Source of the DNA: UBA4479 sp963974935
GTDB taxonomy: Bacteria > Pseudomonadota > Alphaproteobacteria > Rhodospirillales > Casp-alpha2
Direction of reading: 5' to 3'
DNA length: 64,000 bases
Assembly: GCA_963974935.1 (NCBI GenBank)
Contig: CAXBEV010000005.1
Location: forward strand, 124,001 to 188,000
The position numbers and the translations under genes are program-made. This document shows positions 42,429 through 51,657 of the stretch, in pieces (the first letter of the stretch is position 1; every line of letters starts with the position of its first letter). A model generated the notes under the pieces. That model ran no database searches. It was given only the letters and a program-made list of their open reading frames with translations, and was not told where the DNA came from.

Positions 42429-43556
42429 TTACCCAGGCCTGCGTAGCGTCCACGCCAGAAGCATGCCGACGCCGCCCATGGCGCCCATGATAAAAAACGC
42501 ATCGCCGGTATAGACTTCGTACAAATGCCCGGCCGCCCAGCTTGTGAGGCCGATGCCGAGACCGGACACGATCAGCGCATACAGGGTCTGTGCGGTGGCG
42601 GAAACTTCGTCGGGCATGCGGTCGGCGATAAAATAGATTGCGCCTAAGTGCGAGGCGCCGAACGTAAACGCGTGCAGCAATTGCAGCGGGGCGATCATCC
42701 AAATATCATCGGCGACCGCCATCAGCGGCCAGCGGATCAGACATGCGAGTCCACCAAGCGCGATCAGGCGTGCCGGGCCCAGCTTGCGGATGGTACCGGC
42801 AGCAAACACGAACAGGATCACTTCGGCGATCACGCCTTCGGCCCACAGCAATCCGATGACCGCTTCGCCTAAGCCGATGCGCAGCCAGTTTAGAGTGCCG
42901 AACGTGTAATACAGCGCGTGCGAGCCTTGGATACAGACGGTGGCGGCGATGAACAGCAAAAACGTTTTGTCGCCGAGTACGCGGCTGACCGGTGCTAAGT
43001 CTTTGCCGCCGGGTTTGGAGCGGAAATCCGGAATAAAGAAAGACGCCAGCACGTAAAACGAAATCGCCATCAGCACGGCGGTCCAGATCATGTCCGGTGT
43101 GCCGCCTTTGAGGAAGAACCCAACCCCCGACGCGCCGACGATAAATGCAATCGACCCCCAAAGCCGGATGCGACCGTAATCCAAGCCGTGCGACTTGGCG
43201 CCCAGCATGGTCAGGCTTTCGCTCATCGGCATTAGCGGGCCCAGTGCGCCGAACAAGCAGGCTTGGATGATGAAGATCGTCCAGAAACTGTCGGCAACGG
43301 CGAACGGTAAAAACAACACGAATGCCGATATGGTCATGAAGATGATCGGGCGTTTGCGCTCACCGGTGCGGTCTGCGATGCGGGCTGCGAGCGGACCGCT
43401 GAGCACGCGCACCGTGCTGCCCGCAGCGAATACGAGGCCGATTTCAGCGGCGCTTAATCCCTTGGCATCCAGCCACACCGGCCAGAACGGCATCATGATG
43501 CCGATCACCAAGAACATGCCGCCGTACAGCGCGGATAAGCGAACAGCGTTGCTCAT
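42429..43556 (-). CDS. MFS transporter, PPP/nucleoside-type
   Basis: A 375-residue protein with twelve predicted TM helices. The N-terminus (YGGMFLVIGIMMPFWPVWLDAKGLSAAEIG) and GRIRLWGSIAFI resemble the MFS_1-like group that includes 3-phenylpropionate and nucleoside proton symporters. The substrate is unknown. ATGA overlap with the upstream BtuF-like gene suggests co-expression. Confidence 0.82.
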   Translation of the reverse strand: MSNAVRLSALYGGMFLVIGIMMPFWPVWLDAKGLSAAEIGLVFAAGSTVRVLSGPLAARIADRTGERKRPIIFMTISAFVLFLPFAVADSFWTIFIIQACLFGALGPLMPMSESLTMLGAKSHGLDYGRIRLWGSIAFIVGASGVGFFLKGGTPDMIWTAVLMAISFYVLASFFIPDFRSKPGGKDLAPVSRVLGDKTFLLFIAATVCIQGSHALYYTFGTLNWLRIGLGEAVIGLLWAEGVIAEVILFVFAAGTIRKLGPARLIALGGLACLIRWPLMAVADDIWMIAPLQLLHAFTFGASHLGAIYFIADRMPDEVSATAQTLYALIVSGLGIGLTSWAAGHLYEVYTGDAFFIMGAMGGVGMLLAWTLRRPG

Positions 43557-44359
43557 ACGGGGAGTCGCCGCGCAAAATCATTCAAATAGTCGAGCCCCGG
43601 TATGGCGCGGGATCCATACCAAGACGTCATTTCGCCATCAATCAGGTGCGCTTTATGCGCATGCGCCGGATGCGCGGTTTGAAACGCGGCAATGTGTGCA
43701 TCGGTAAACGCATAGGGTTCGCTTGAAAACAGCACCAGATCGACCTCAGACAACGTTGCGTCATCCAGCGTAATCTCGGGATAGCGATCCGGCCCTGCTG
43801 CGATGTGCCAGTTTACGAGCCCCAGCATCGCGGCAATGTACGTATCTCGGGAAACCGCCATCCATGGGTCTTTCCAAATTAGATACAGGGCACGTCGCAT
43901 CGGCCAATCAGCAACCGCGCCCACGCGATCCCGCGCCTTGATAAAGGCATCATACAGGTTTGCTGCGGCAGGTGCATCAAAGATTGCATCCATAAGCTGA
44001 AAAAGATCAAGATTATCATCTGGACGCAAGGGGTGCGTTACAATCACTTCAATGCCGGCATTCGCCAGATCATCCGCCATGTCGCGCGGGTTTTCGTCGA
44101 TGTTGACCAAGGCATGCGTGGGGGCGATTTCACGCACCCGATCCATCTTGATTTTTTTAGTGCCGCCAACCGACGGAATTTCGTCGATGCGTTTTTTGGG
44201 GTGGATGCAGTAATGGGTGCGCCCGACCAATTTATCGGCGAGGCCCAGATCGAACAAAAGTTCGGTCAGGCTGGGGACAAGAGACAAGATGCGCGCGTTC
44301 GGCGCCGGTGTGTGTGCCTTGCCCAAGGCATCGATACCTGCCGCTCGGGGCAAGCTCAC
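43553..44359 (-). CDS. BtuF-like helical-backbone metal receptor without signal peptide
   Basis: A 268-residue protein of the cobalamin/iron-siderophore binding fold: RILSLVPSLTELLFDLGLADKLVGRTHYCIHP, VGGTKKIKMDRV and TSWYGSRAIPGL. Periplasmic family members have a signal peptide; none is visible here, so the protein is probably cytosolic. No ABC permease or ATPase of the BtuC/BtuD kind is adjacent. The start is GTG at 44359, overlapping the ABC-F gene stop. Role unknown. Confidence 0.78.
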   Translation of the reverse strand: MSLPRAAGIDALGKAHTPAPNARILSLVPSLTELLFDLGLADKLVGRTHYCIHPKKRIDEIPSVGGTKKIKMDRVREIAPTHALVNIDENPRDMADDLANAGIEVIVTHPLRPDDNLDLFQLMDAIFDAPAAANLYDAFIKARDRVGAVADWPMRRALYLIWKDPWMAVSRDTYIAAMLGLVNWHIAAGPDRYPEITLDDATLSEVDLVLFSSEPYAFTDAHIAAFQTAHPAHAHKAHLIDGEMTSWYGSRAIPGLDYLNDFARRLPV

Positions 44360-46242
44360 GCGGCGCCCTCAAGTGCCTCTTGTGCTTTCATCCATGCGCT
44401 CTCAGCATTTGCCAAGGCTTCTTTGACATTGGCATGCTTGAGTTGCAGGTCCATCAAGTCGCCGGTCGGGCCGTTGTAGATCGCCGGGTCGGCGAGTTTC
44501 GCCTCAAGGGTTGCGCGCTTGCTCTCGAGCTTCGCCATTTCAGCTTCTGATTCTTTGACGGTTTTGCGCAGTTTGGCAGTCATCTGGCGTTGTTCCGCCC
44601 GGTCTTTGCGGGCCTGCTTTTTGTTGTCACGTGGGGCATCGCTGTTGTTCGCCGGCTTATCTGATTGCCGGGCTTTGCGGCGTTTCGTTTGCAACTCGGC
44701 GGCATAGTCGGCGAGTGTGCCGTCATAAGGCGCGCACGTGCCGTCGGCGACCAGCCACAAGCGATCGGCCACCAATTCGATCAAGTGGGCGTCATGGCTG
44801 ACCAAGATTACCGCACCCTCAAAAGCATTCAGCGCATGCACCAAGGCTTCGCGGGCGTCGACATCCAAGTGGTTGGTCGGTTCGTCGAGCAATAGAATGT
44901 TCGGCTTGCCGCAGCTCATCAACGCAAACAGCAATCGCGCTTTTTCACCGCCCGATAAGTTGGAGACCAGGGTGTTGCCGCGGTCGCCTGAAAAGCCGAA
45001 GCGCCCAAGGTGGCCGCGAACCCGGCTTTCTTTGTCTTCGGGCCGCATGCGCTGCACATGCTGGAACGGGGTTTCGTCCATGTGCAATTCGTCGGTTTGA
45101 TGCTGCGCGAAATAGCCGACTTCGAGCTTCGGTGCCTTGACGATGGTACCTTCTTCGATGCCGAGCCGGTCGCTCAACATTTTTACCAGTGTCGACTTGC
45201 CGTTGCCGTTTGAGCCGATCAGCGCGATGCGGTCGTCCGGGTCCACCCGCAAGTTAAGGTGTCGTAAAATCGGCTTACCCGGCGTGTAGCCGACATTGAC
45301 GTCTTGAATCGCCAGCAGAGGTGGCGGTGGCGGCGCAATTTCCGGAAATTGGAAGGCGATGGATTTGTCTTCCATCACGGCGACGATGGGCTCCATCTTT
45401 TCCAGCATTTTAACGCGGCTTTGCGCTTGGCGGGCCTTGCTTGCCTTGGCGCGGAAGCGGTCGACGAAGCTCTGAATGTGGGCACGCTCGGCCTCTTGCT
45501 TTTCACGCATCTTGCCTTCGTGCTCAAGCCGTTCGCGGCGCGTGCGCTCAAAGCGGTCGTAGTTGCCGGCGTAGCGAGTCAAAGACAGGTCGGCCAGATG
45601 CACGATGCCTTCGATCACTTCGTTCAAGAACCGCCGGTCGTGCGAGATCACCAACAGCGTGCCGTTCCAGTTCTGCAGATAGTTTTCCAGCCACAGCGCG
45701 GCTTCCAGGTCCAGGTGGTTGGTCGGCTCGTCCAGCAGCAAGAAATCCGGGCGCGCAAACAATGCGGCGGCCAGTGCCACCCGCATCCGCCAGCCGCCCG
45801 AATAATCCGAGCATGGCCGCTGCTGGGCGGCTTCATCAAAGCCGAGACCTGCCAGAATACGTGCGGCGCGCGCCGGTGCGCGCTCGGCATCAATGTCGGC
45901 CAAGCGGTTGTGCACATCGGCGATGTCGGTTGGATCGGTGACGACCTCGGCCTTCGCCAGCAGCTCAGCGCGCTCAAGGTCGGCGGCGAGTACGGTTTCG
46001 ATCAGGCTTTCAGGCCCGGCAGGGGCTTCCTGGGCCACTTCGCCCATGCGAATGCCGCGCTGCATCTGAATGATGCCGCCATCCATTTGTAACGTGCCGT
46101 TGATCAGTTTGAACAACGTCGACTTGCCGGTACCGTTGCGCCCGACGAGCCCCAACTTTTGGCCGCGTTCAATGGTCAACGACGCGCCGTCCAACAGCAC
46201 GCGCCCGCCAATTCGATAAGTTAGGTCTTGAATGCTCAGCAT
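44356..46242 (-). CDS. ABC-F family ATPase (Uup/YheS type)
   Basis: A soluble protein of 628 residues with two ATPase cassettes: Walker A GRNGTGKS (34-41) and GSNGNGKS, signatures YSGGWRMRV and LSGGEKARL, two LLLDEPTNHLD boxes, and the interdomain linker. A C-terminal coiled coil (about residues 540-625, KESEAEMAKLESKRATLEA) follows. ABC-F proteins act on ribosomes. Assignment between Uup and YheS is not certain; the length and tail fit the YheS/Uup group. Confidence 0.92.
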   Translation of the reverse strand: MLSIQDLTYRIGGRVLLDGASLTIERGQKLGLVGRNGTGKSTLFKLINGTLQMDGGIIQMQRGIRMGEVAQEAPAGPESLIETVLAADLERAELLAKAEVVTDPTDIADVHNRLADIDAERAPARAARILAGLGFDEAAQQRPCSDYSGGWRMRVALAAALFARPDFLLLDEPTNHLDLEAALWLENYLQNWNGTLLVISHDRRFLNEVIEGIVHLADLSLTRYAGNYDRFERTRRERLEHEGKMREKQEAERAHIQSFVDRFRAKASKARQAQSRVKMLEKMEPIVAVMEDKSIAFQFPEIAPPPPPLLAIQDVNVGYTPGKPILRHLNLRVDPDDRIALIGSNGNGKSTLVKMLSDRLGIEEGTIVKAPKLEVGYFAQHQTDELHMDETPFQHVQRMRPEDKESRVRGHLGRFGFSGDRGNTLVSNLSGGEKARLLFALMSCGKPNILLLDEPTNHLDVDAREALVHALNAFEGAVILVSHDAHLIELVADRLWLVADGTCAPYDGTLADYAAELQTKRRKARQSDKPANNSDAPRDNKKQARKDRAEQRQMTAKLRKTVKESEAEMAKLESKRATLEAKLADPAIYNGPTGDLMDLQLKHANVKEALANAESAWMKAQEALEGAA

Positions 46243-46312
46243 AGGGCGGGTCTTAGCATGCCGGAGGGTGTGCCTGAAAGGGCTTGATACACGTAGGTGT
46301 TTGTTAATTGAC

Positions 46313-46404
46313 GGGGAGGTCCCGGATACGGCTGCGCCGTTTCGGGATGACGAATTTATTTAGACCGTCATCCCGGAAACGCATTAGCATTATCCGGGAC
46401 CTCC
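46313..46404. repeat. Nested palindromic repeat, family A, copy 4
   Basis: Arms GGGGAGGTCCCGG and CCGGGACCTCC with inner TCGGGATGACGA and CGTCATCCCGG. It lies between the ABC-F gene and the SEL1 protein gene, 12 bases past the stop of the latter. Confidence 0.85.
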
Positions 46405-46415
46405 TTCGCACTCCG

Positions 46416-47921
46416 TCAACGCCCCGTCGGGCGCCAGGCGCGGATGCGGGACTTGGCTTCGTTGAGGGCGGCGGCGTCCAGATGCGCGGCGATGCGGGCT
46501 TTTTCGCGGACCAGGTCGGCACGGGTTGCAGCCGGCCAGGTGCGCTCGGCCAAAGACATCCATTTATAGGCTTCAATCGGATCGTGCGGGACACCGAGGC
46601 CGTGATTGATGCTTAAGGCCCAGCGCCGTTGCGCCGGCGCATAGCCGGCTTCTGCCGCCGTGCGCAGGAGTTCGAGGCCGCGTTTGCGGGAGTCCGGTCC
46701 ACCGTCTAACAAAAGGCGGGCGAGATCGTATCGGGCAGGAATATGGCCGCGCTCTGCCGCTTTCAAATACCAGTTGGCGGCGGTTTGCGGGTCGCGCGGC
46801 ACGGCGATGCCGTCGTGATACAGTTGCCCGAGGTCGTGTTCGGCCGGTGCAAAGCCGGCTGCGGCGGCACGTTTAAGCCAATGTATCGCTTGTGCGTAAT
46901 CGCGCCTGACTCCATCGCCCAGCCGATACATCCGCGCCAAGGCGAATGCGGCTTCGGGCGCGCCGGCGTCGGCGGCGCGCACATACCAGTGCCGCGCTTG
47001 GACGACATCTTGCTGCATGCCGAGACCGAGTCGATAGGCATCGCCCAATCGATACGCTCCCATGGCATCGCCGGTGTCGGCGGCACGCTGGAACCAGCCT
47101 GCGGCCATCGACGGATTTCGCTCAACCCCATCGCCATTAAGATACAACGCGCCGAGGGCCAGCGCTGCCTGCACATCGCCGGCGCGGGCATCGCTTTGCA
47201 ACAACGGTAAGGCGGCCGCCACATCACCCGCCTGATACAGATTGAGCGCGTCGGAAAACAGCCGGGGTGCCCCGAGGTTCAGCGTTTGCATGAGGATCGG
47301 GACGCTTGCCGCCGCAAACACAGCACCCGCCATCAGCAGTTTCGATCTGCGACCGGGCGCTTGCGCTGCAGTTTGCCGCGCCATGGATTGCAGCGCGGGC
47401 GCGGCGGCAAAGCTTTTTGCAGCGTCGCGGATCATGGCGCACACAATCTCGGCCCGTTCCGGCCAGGCTAGGGTGATGTCCACGGCAATCGCGGCCTGTG
47501 GGATGCCGCCGTAGAGGCGCTGCAATCGGCGGGTCCGCCAATCCAGCACAGCAGGGCGCATCAGGTGGATGATCAAGCGGTCTTGCACGTCGCCGACGGA
47601 CTTTTTTCGGGTCGCGGCTTCGACCAAGCGGATGTCGCGCCATGAAAGCTCGTCGTTAAGTAAGCCCGGCAGCGCAATACCAGACGGCGAAATACGCATC
47701 AACGGCTTCGGTCGGGAAAGCCTGAGCAATGCCCATGCAAGTGCAGCCGCCATCAGCCCGCTTGCGATCATCCAGGGCAGCAGGCCGATCTCGATCACGA
47801 TGTCGCGGCGCAAAATTAAGAGCGCCAAAACCGGGCCGAGCAAAATTGCGCTCGCCGCCAGATAGGGCAATCGGCGCGGTCGGATCATCTGCAAGGGTTG
47901 ACTATGCCGGTCGTCGGTCAT
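46416..47921 (-). CDS. Membrane protein with C-terminal SEL1-like repeats
   Basis: A 501-residue protein. Two N-terminal TM helices (about residues 15-65) are followed by a soluble part, a further hydrophobic segment near residue 195-212, and about seven SEL1/TPR-like repeats from residue 225 to the end (for example ALGALYLNGDGVERNPSMAAGWFQRAA). SEL1 repeats bind other proteins. No enzymatic domain is seen and the partner is unknown. Confidence 0.82.
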   Translation of the reverse strand: MTDDRHSQPLQMIRPRRLPYLAASAILLGPVLALLILRRDIVIEIGLLPWMIASGLMAAALAWALLRLSRPKPLMRISPSGIALPGLLNDELSWRDIRLVEAATRKKSVGDVQDRLIIHLMRPAVLDWRTRRLQRLYGGIPQAAIAVDITLAWPERAEIVCAMIRDAAKSFAAAPALQSMARQTAAQAPGRRSKLLMAGAVFAAASVPILMQTLNLGAPRLFSDALNLYQAGDVAAALPLLQSDARAGDVQAALALGALYLNGDGVERNPSMAAGWFQRAADTGDAMGAYRLGDAYRLGLGMQQDVVQARHWYVRAADAGAPEAAFALARMYRLGDGVRRDYAQAIHWLKRAAAAGFAPAEHDLGQLYHDGIAVPRDPQTAANWYLKAAERGHIPARYDLARLLLDGGPDSRKRGLELLRTAAEAGYAPAQRRWALSINHGLGVPHDPIEAYKWMSLAERTWPAATRADLVREKARIAAHLDAAALNEAKSRIRAWRPTGR

Positions 47922-48086
47922 TGGCCAAGGTTATCACTGGTCCTTAGCTGCGCGCACGGAATGTCGCGACGCTCGGTTTCAGCGCTTGCGCACGAATTGC
48001 CGGAGCGCTTGCTGGTAAAGGGATTGAGCGAGCGGCACTTAGGTCGCTAAACTATAGGGTAGAGATAAAGCCTGGGGGTTTGGGGC

Positions 48087-48716
48087 ATGATGATCCTGGT
48101 CGGCCAACTCGATTCGCCGTTTGTGCGGCGTGTCGCGGCGACGCTCAGCCATTACGGGCTGACGTTTGATCGCCATGTGTTGTCGGTGTTCGGCGATACA
48201 GATGAAGTGCGACGCCTCAACCCGCTCGGCAAAGTGCCTGCATTGATCATCGATGATGGCGAGACGTTAATCGATAGCGCAATGATCATTGATTATTTAG
48301 ACGAGATTGCCGGACCGGACCGTGCGTTAACGCCGCGCTCAGGGCCCGGACGCCGCGACGTGCTGCGGCTGGCGACCTTGTTTATGGGGGTGTCGGATCG
48401 CGCGGTGCAGCTTAGAATCGAGACGGTGCGTCGCCCGCAGCATCTGCAAAACCCGGAATTCATTGAGGCGTATAAGCGCGCGCTGCGCGCCAGTTTGGAC
48501 TATTTAGAGCGTGATTGCGGTACGCCGTGGGCTGCGGATGCCAGCTTGGTCGCAGGTCCAACCCAGGCGGATTTTGCGGCGACGGCGGCGCTGACGCATT
48601 TGTCTGCAAAGGTGCCGGATTTTAAAAATTTGAATGCGTGGCCCAAGCTGGCAGCGCTCCGTGACGCGGGTGAGGCATTGGACGCATTTCGCGATAATCC
48701 GTTTGTTGAGGGATGA
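48087..48716 (+). CDS. Glutathione S-transferase family protein
   Basis: A 209-residue protein with an N-terminal thioredoxin-like domain (DSPFVRRVAATLSHYGL, LNPLGKVPALIIDDGETLIDSAMIIDYLDE) and a helical C-terminal domain (LVAGPTQADFAATAALTHL). The SPFVRR segment holds the likely glutathione-activating Ser. Substrate unknown. It is 62 bases upstream of rnd on the same strand. Confidence 0.9.
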   Translation: MMILVGQLDSPFVRRVAATLSHYGLTFDRHVLSVFGDTDEVRRLNPLGKVPALIIDDGETLIDSAMIIDYLDEIAGPDRALTPRSGPGRRDVLRLATLFMGVSDRAVQLRIETVRRPQHLQNPEFIEAYKRALRASLDYLERDCGTPWAADASLVAGPTQADFAATAALTHLSAKVPDFKNLNAWPKLAALRDAGEALDAFRDNPFVEG

Positions 48717-48778
48717 TTTCATATAAAAACACGCGTCTTTGCCTTTCGGTGCCCATGATCCCGGTGTAACGTCCGCGC

Positions 48779-49942
48779 ATGTCTGATGTTATTACCGATA
48801 CACAAACGCTCCGCGATTTTTGCAACAGGCTGCGCGACGAGCCTTATGTGACCGTCGATACAGAGTTCATACGCGAGAGTACGTTTTGGCCGGAGCTTTG
48901 CCTTGTGCAACTCGGTGGGGCCGAAGAAGCGTACGCTGTGGATGCGTTGGCGGACGGGATCGACTTGTCGCCGATGTATGAGCTGATGGCCGACACCTCG
49001 GTGCTCAAAGTGTTTCATGCGGCCCGTCAGGACTTGGAAATATTTCTCAATCTCGCCGGCGAACTACCGCGTCCGATCTTCGATACGCAAGTGGCGGCGA
49101 TGGTCTGTGGCTTTGGCGATTCCGTGGGATATGAAGCGCTGATCAGTAAGCTGACCGATGCGCGGATAGACAAGGGATCGCGGTTTACCGATTGGAAGCT
49201 GCGCCCGCTCAGCGAAAAACAGATTAAATACGCGCTCGCAGACGTCACGCATCTGCGCCCAGCTTACGAAATACTGGCCGGTAAGCTCGAGTTGTCGGGG
49301 CGGCAATCTTGGGTGGCCGCCGAGATGGCGATCCTCGAAGATACAAAAACCTATATCGTCGATCCGGACGAAGCCTATAAGCGAATCAAAAGCCGGGGTG
49401 CAAAAGGCCGTCAGTTGTCGGTGTTGCGTGCCGTCGCCGCTTGGCGTGAGCACGAGGCGCAGCGTCGCGACATGCCGCGCAGCCGTATTCTTCGTGATGA
49501 AGCGTTGTTGGAAATTTCGCATCGCATCCCAAAGACGGTAGACGAACTCGCCAAGACTCGTGGTCTGGGCCGTCGACTCGCCGAAGGCTCAAGCGGTGAG
49601 ACGTTGCTGAAAGCGATCCATAAAGGTGCCGATGCGCCCAAGTCCGAATGGCCTGAGCCTGCGCAAAAACTTGATCTGCCTGCATGGACGGCGGCGGCGG
49701 CGGATTTACTCAAGGTGCTGTTGAAAATGAAGTGCGCCGAAGCGAACGTTGCCACCAAGCTGGTTGCCAACGCCGCCGATGTGGAACTCATTGCTGCGTT
49801 CGGCGAAGACGCCGACGTGCCGGCGCTCAAAGGCTGGCGGCTGTCGGTCTTCGGCGAAGATGCGCTGCGGCTTCGGAAGGGCGAAATCTGCCTTGAGTTG
49901 GCCGGCGACCGCGTCGCCATCGCCGAAAAACCGACGGCCTAA
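48779..49942 (+). CDS. rnd: Ribonuclease D
   Basis: A 3'-5' exonuclease that trims tRNA and other stable RNA ends. The DEDD exonuclease domain has VTVDTEFIRESTFWPELCLVQL, KVFHAARQDLEIF and YALADVTHLRPAY. An HRDC domain follows (VLRAVAAWREHEAQRRDMPRSRILRDEALLEIS), then a second helical domain. At 387 residues it has full family length. Confidence 0.95.
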   Translation: MSDVITDTQTLRDFCNRLRDEPYVTVDTEFIRESTFWPELCLVQLGGAEEAYAVDALADGIDLSPMYELMADTSVLKVFHAARQDLEIFLNLAGELPRPIFDTQVAAMVCGFGDSVGYEALISKLTDARIDKGSRFTDWKLRPLSEKQIKYALADVTHLRPAYEILAGKLELSGRQSWVAAEMAILEDTKTYIVDPDEAYKRIKSRGAKGRQLSVLRAVAAWREHEAQRRDMPRSRILRDEALLEISHRIPKTVDELAKTRGLGRRLAEGSSGETLLKAIHKGADAPKSEWPEPAQKLDLPAWTAAAADLLKVLLKMKCAEANVATKLVANAADVELIAAFGEDADVPALKGWRLSVFGEDALRLRKGEICLELAGDRVAIAEKPTA

Positions 49943-49960
49943 CAATGGCGGCCAGCCCCC

Positions 49961-50072
49961 TCCTTCGAGACGGCCTGCGGCCTCCTCAGGATGAGGCTTT
50001 CCGGGCACCTTGCGATATTGGGCTTGTAAAAAACCTCATCCTGAGGAGCCGCGCTAGCGGCGTCTCGAAGGA
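49961..50072. repeat. Palindromic intergenic repeat, family E
   Basis: TCCTTCGAGACG and CGTCTCGAAGGA form the outer arms; inner GGCCTCCTCAGGATGAGG and CCTCATCCTGAGGAGCC pair. It lies between the convergent rnd and ppx genes, 5 bases from the ppx stop. Confidence 0.85.
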
Positions 50073-50076
50073 TGTG

Positions 50077-51585
50077 TTACTTCAAGGAAATCGATCCACG
50101 TAGGCCGAGGCATTTGGAGAGGCCGCGGAAGCGGCGTTCCACGGTTTCTGATTGGAAAACACCGCTGCTGCCCGGCATGTGCAGGACCAAGGTCTTTGCC
50201 TTGCGTTCAAGCTTGGTCTGCACCAATAGGCCGGGCGCTGAGCCGGAAAGCGTGTGCGCGAGGCGGATGGCGCGGCCGATACCGTCTACTTTGCTGAGTT
50301 GATCTTCGGCGAGCAGGCTGCGGACCGTGGTCACCAGGGGCGCGGATGAATTGCCGTTATAGCGCACGTATACCATCGCCGCGATGGACACCCGATCCGC
50401 GTGCGACAAACCGGCATAGGGCAGGCGTAGACAGCGATAGAACGCATGTTCGGCGCGGTAATCCGGATGCTCATTCCAGCCGATGTCCGATAGCAGGCAG
50501 GCGGCGAGGGTGCGGCGCTTGTCGGCTTCGGTGGCTTCGGGGAATAGAGGGATCAGCCAATCTGCAATCTCGTGGCCGTTGAGCGAAAATCGACCGGTGC
50601 GCTCGGCCAAGCTTTCGGCGCCGGCGATCAGTGGATCCTGGTGGCGGAGCGCTTCTGGCAAGCGCTTCAGCATTTGCCCCTCGCGCATGCCGAATCCCGA
50701 GAAAATGACGTTTTCGGGTTTCACTGTCTCGATCAGATGCGCGAGCACTTCGGCGGCGAAGGGGATGCTTTTAATGCGGGACGGCGAGATCGCCGGAATT
50801 TTCTTGAGCGTGCTTGCCGACAAGCCGGCCAAAAGTCGAGATAACCTGAGCGCGTCGTTATGGCGGATCGAGTAGTTGTCGACGACGTGCAGCGGGTAGC
50901 CGGTCTGTTCGATAAACACCCGGGCAATATTCCGCATGATGCCACCCGATAGGTATAGATTGCGGCCCGGCGATTGGCGTAGCCACGCCGCACGCGCGAT
51001 GTGCTCGGCGATAATGCTGCGGGCTTTACGAATTTTGCCGTCGGCCATTTCGGCGATGCGCACGTGACCTAAGGGCAGGGTGCCGAAGGTCTCGCACGTG
51101 CCTTTGTTGAGGCCGACCAAGTCCAGCGAGCCGCCGCCGAGATCACCCAAAATACCGTCAGCGTCCGGAACGCCCGTGATCAGGCCGATGGCGCTCAGTT
51201 CCGCCTCTTCGGCGCCACTCAAGACCGAAACTTTGATGCCGAACTCAGCTTGAATGTGCTCGACGAAGGCATCGCCGTCATTCGCTTCGCGAACGGCAGC
51301 AGTGGCGACGAGATCTAGGGTGATAACGCCCATGGCGTCGGCGAGGCGGACGAATCGTCGCAGGCTCTTTAGGGCACGCTCGACGCCGGCAGGCGATAGA
51401 TTACCCGTTTCAGCCATTCCTTCGACCAAGCGGCAGTCAGATTTTTCGTTGAACATTGGTACCGGCATGCGATCGGGCACGTCATAGATCACGAGTCGCA
51501 CGGTGTTGGAACCGATGTCGACAACGCCGATGCGCGCAAGATCAATGCGCGCAGGGGGCTTTCGGGGGATTGCTTTCTCTGCCAC
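50077..51585 (-). CDS. ppx: Ppx/GppA family exopolyphosphatase
   Basis: The 502-residue protein has the actin-fold phosphatase motifs GVVDIGSNTVRLVIYD, ATAAVREANDG, ILGDLGGGSLDLVGL and the HD-like C-terminal part. It hydrolyses polyphosphate and/or pppGpp. It lies 72 bases after ppk on the same strand, which favours the polyphosphate role. The start is GTG at 51585. Confidence 0.92.
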   Translation of the reverse strand: MAEKAIPRKPPARIDLARIGVVDIGSNTVRLVIYDVPDRMPVPMFNEKSDCRLVEGMAETGNLSPAGVERALKSLRRFVRLADAMGVITLDLVATAAVREANDGDAFVEHIQAEFGIKVSVLSGAEEAELSAIGLITGVPDADGILGDLGGGSLDLVGLNKGTCETFGTLPLGHVRIAEMADGKIRKARSIIAEHIARAAWLRQSPGRNLYLSGGIMRNIARVFIEQTGYPLHVVDNYSIRHNDALRLSRLLAGLSASTLKKIPAISPSRIKSIPFAAEVLAHLIETVKPENVIFSGFGMREGQMLKRLPEALRHQDPLIAGAESLAERTGRFSLNGHEIADWLIPLFPEATEADKRRTLAACLLSDIGWNEHPDYRAEHAFYRCLRLPYAGLSHADRVSIAAMVYVRYNGNSSAPLVTTVRSLLAEDQLSKVDGIGRAIRLAHTLSGSAPGLLVQTKLERKAKTLVLHMPGSSGVFQSETVERRFRGLSKCLGLRGSISLK

Positions 51586-51657
51586 GGGCTGATCCTAAGG
51601 GTTGCGGGCTCAGCGTCAATACGATGCTATCCCGCCCTGGGCAAGAGCTAGGCGTTC

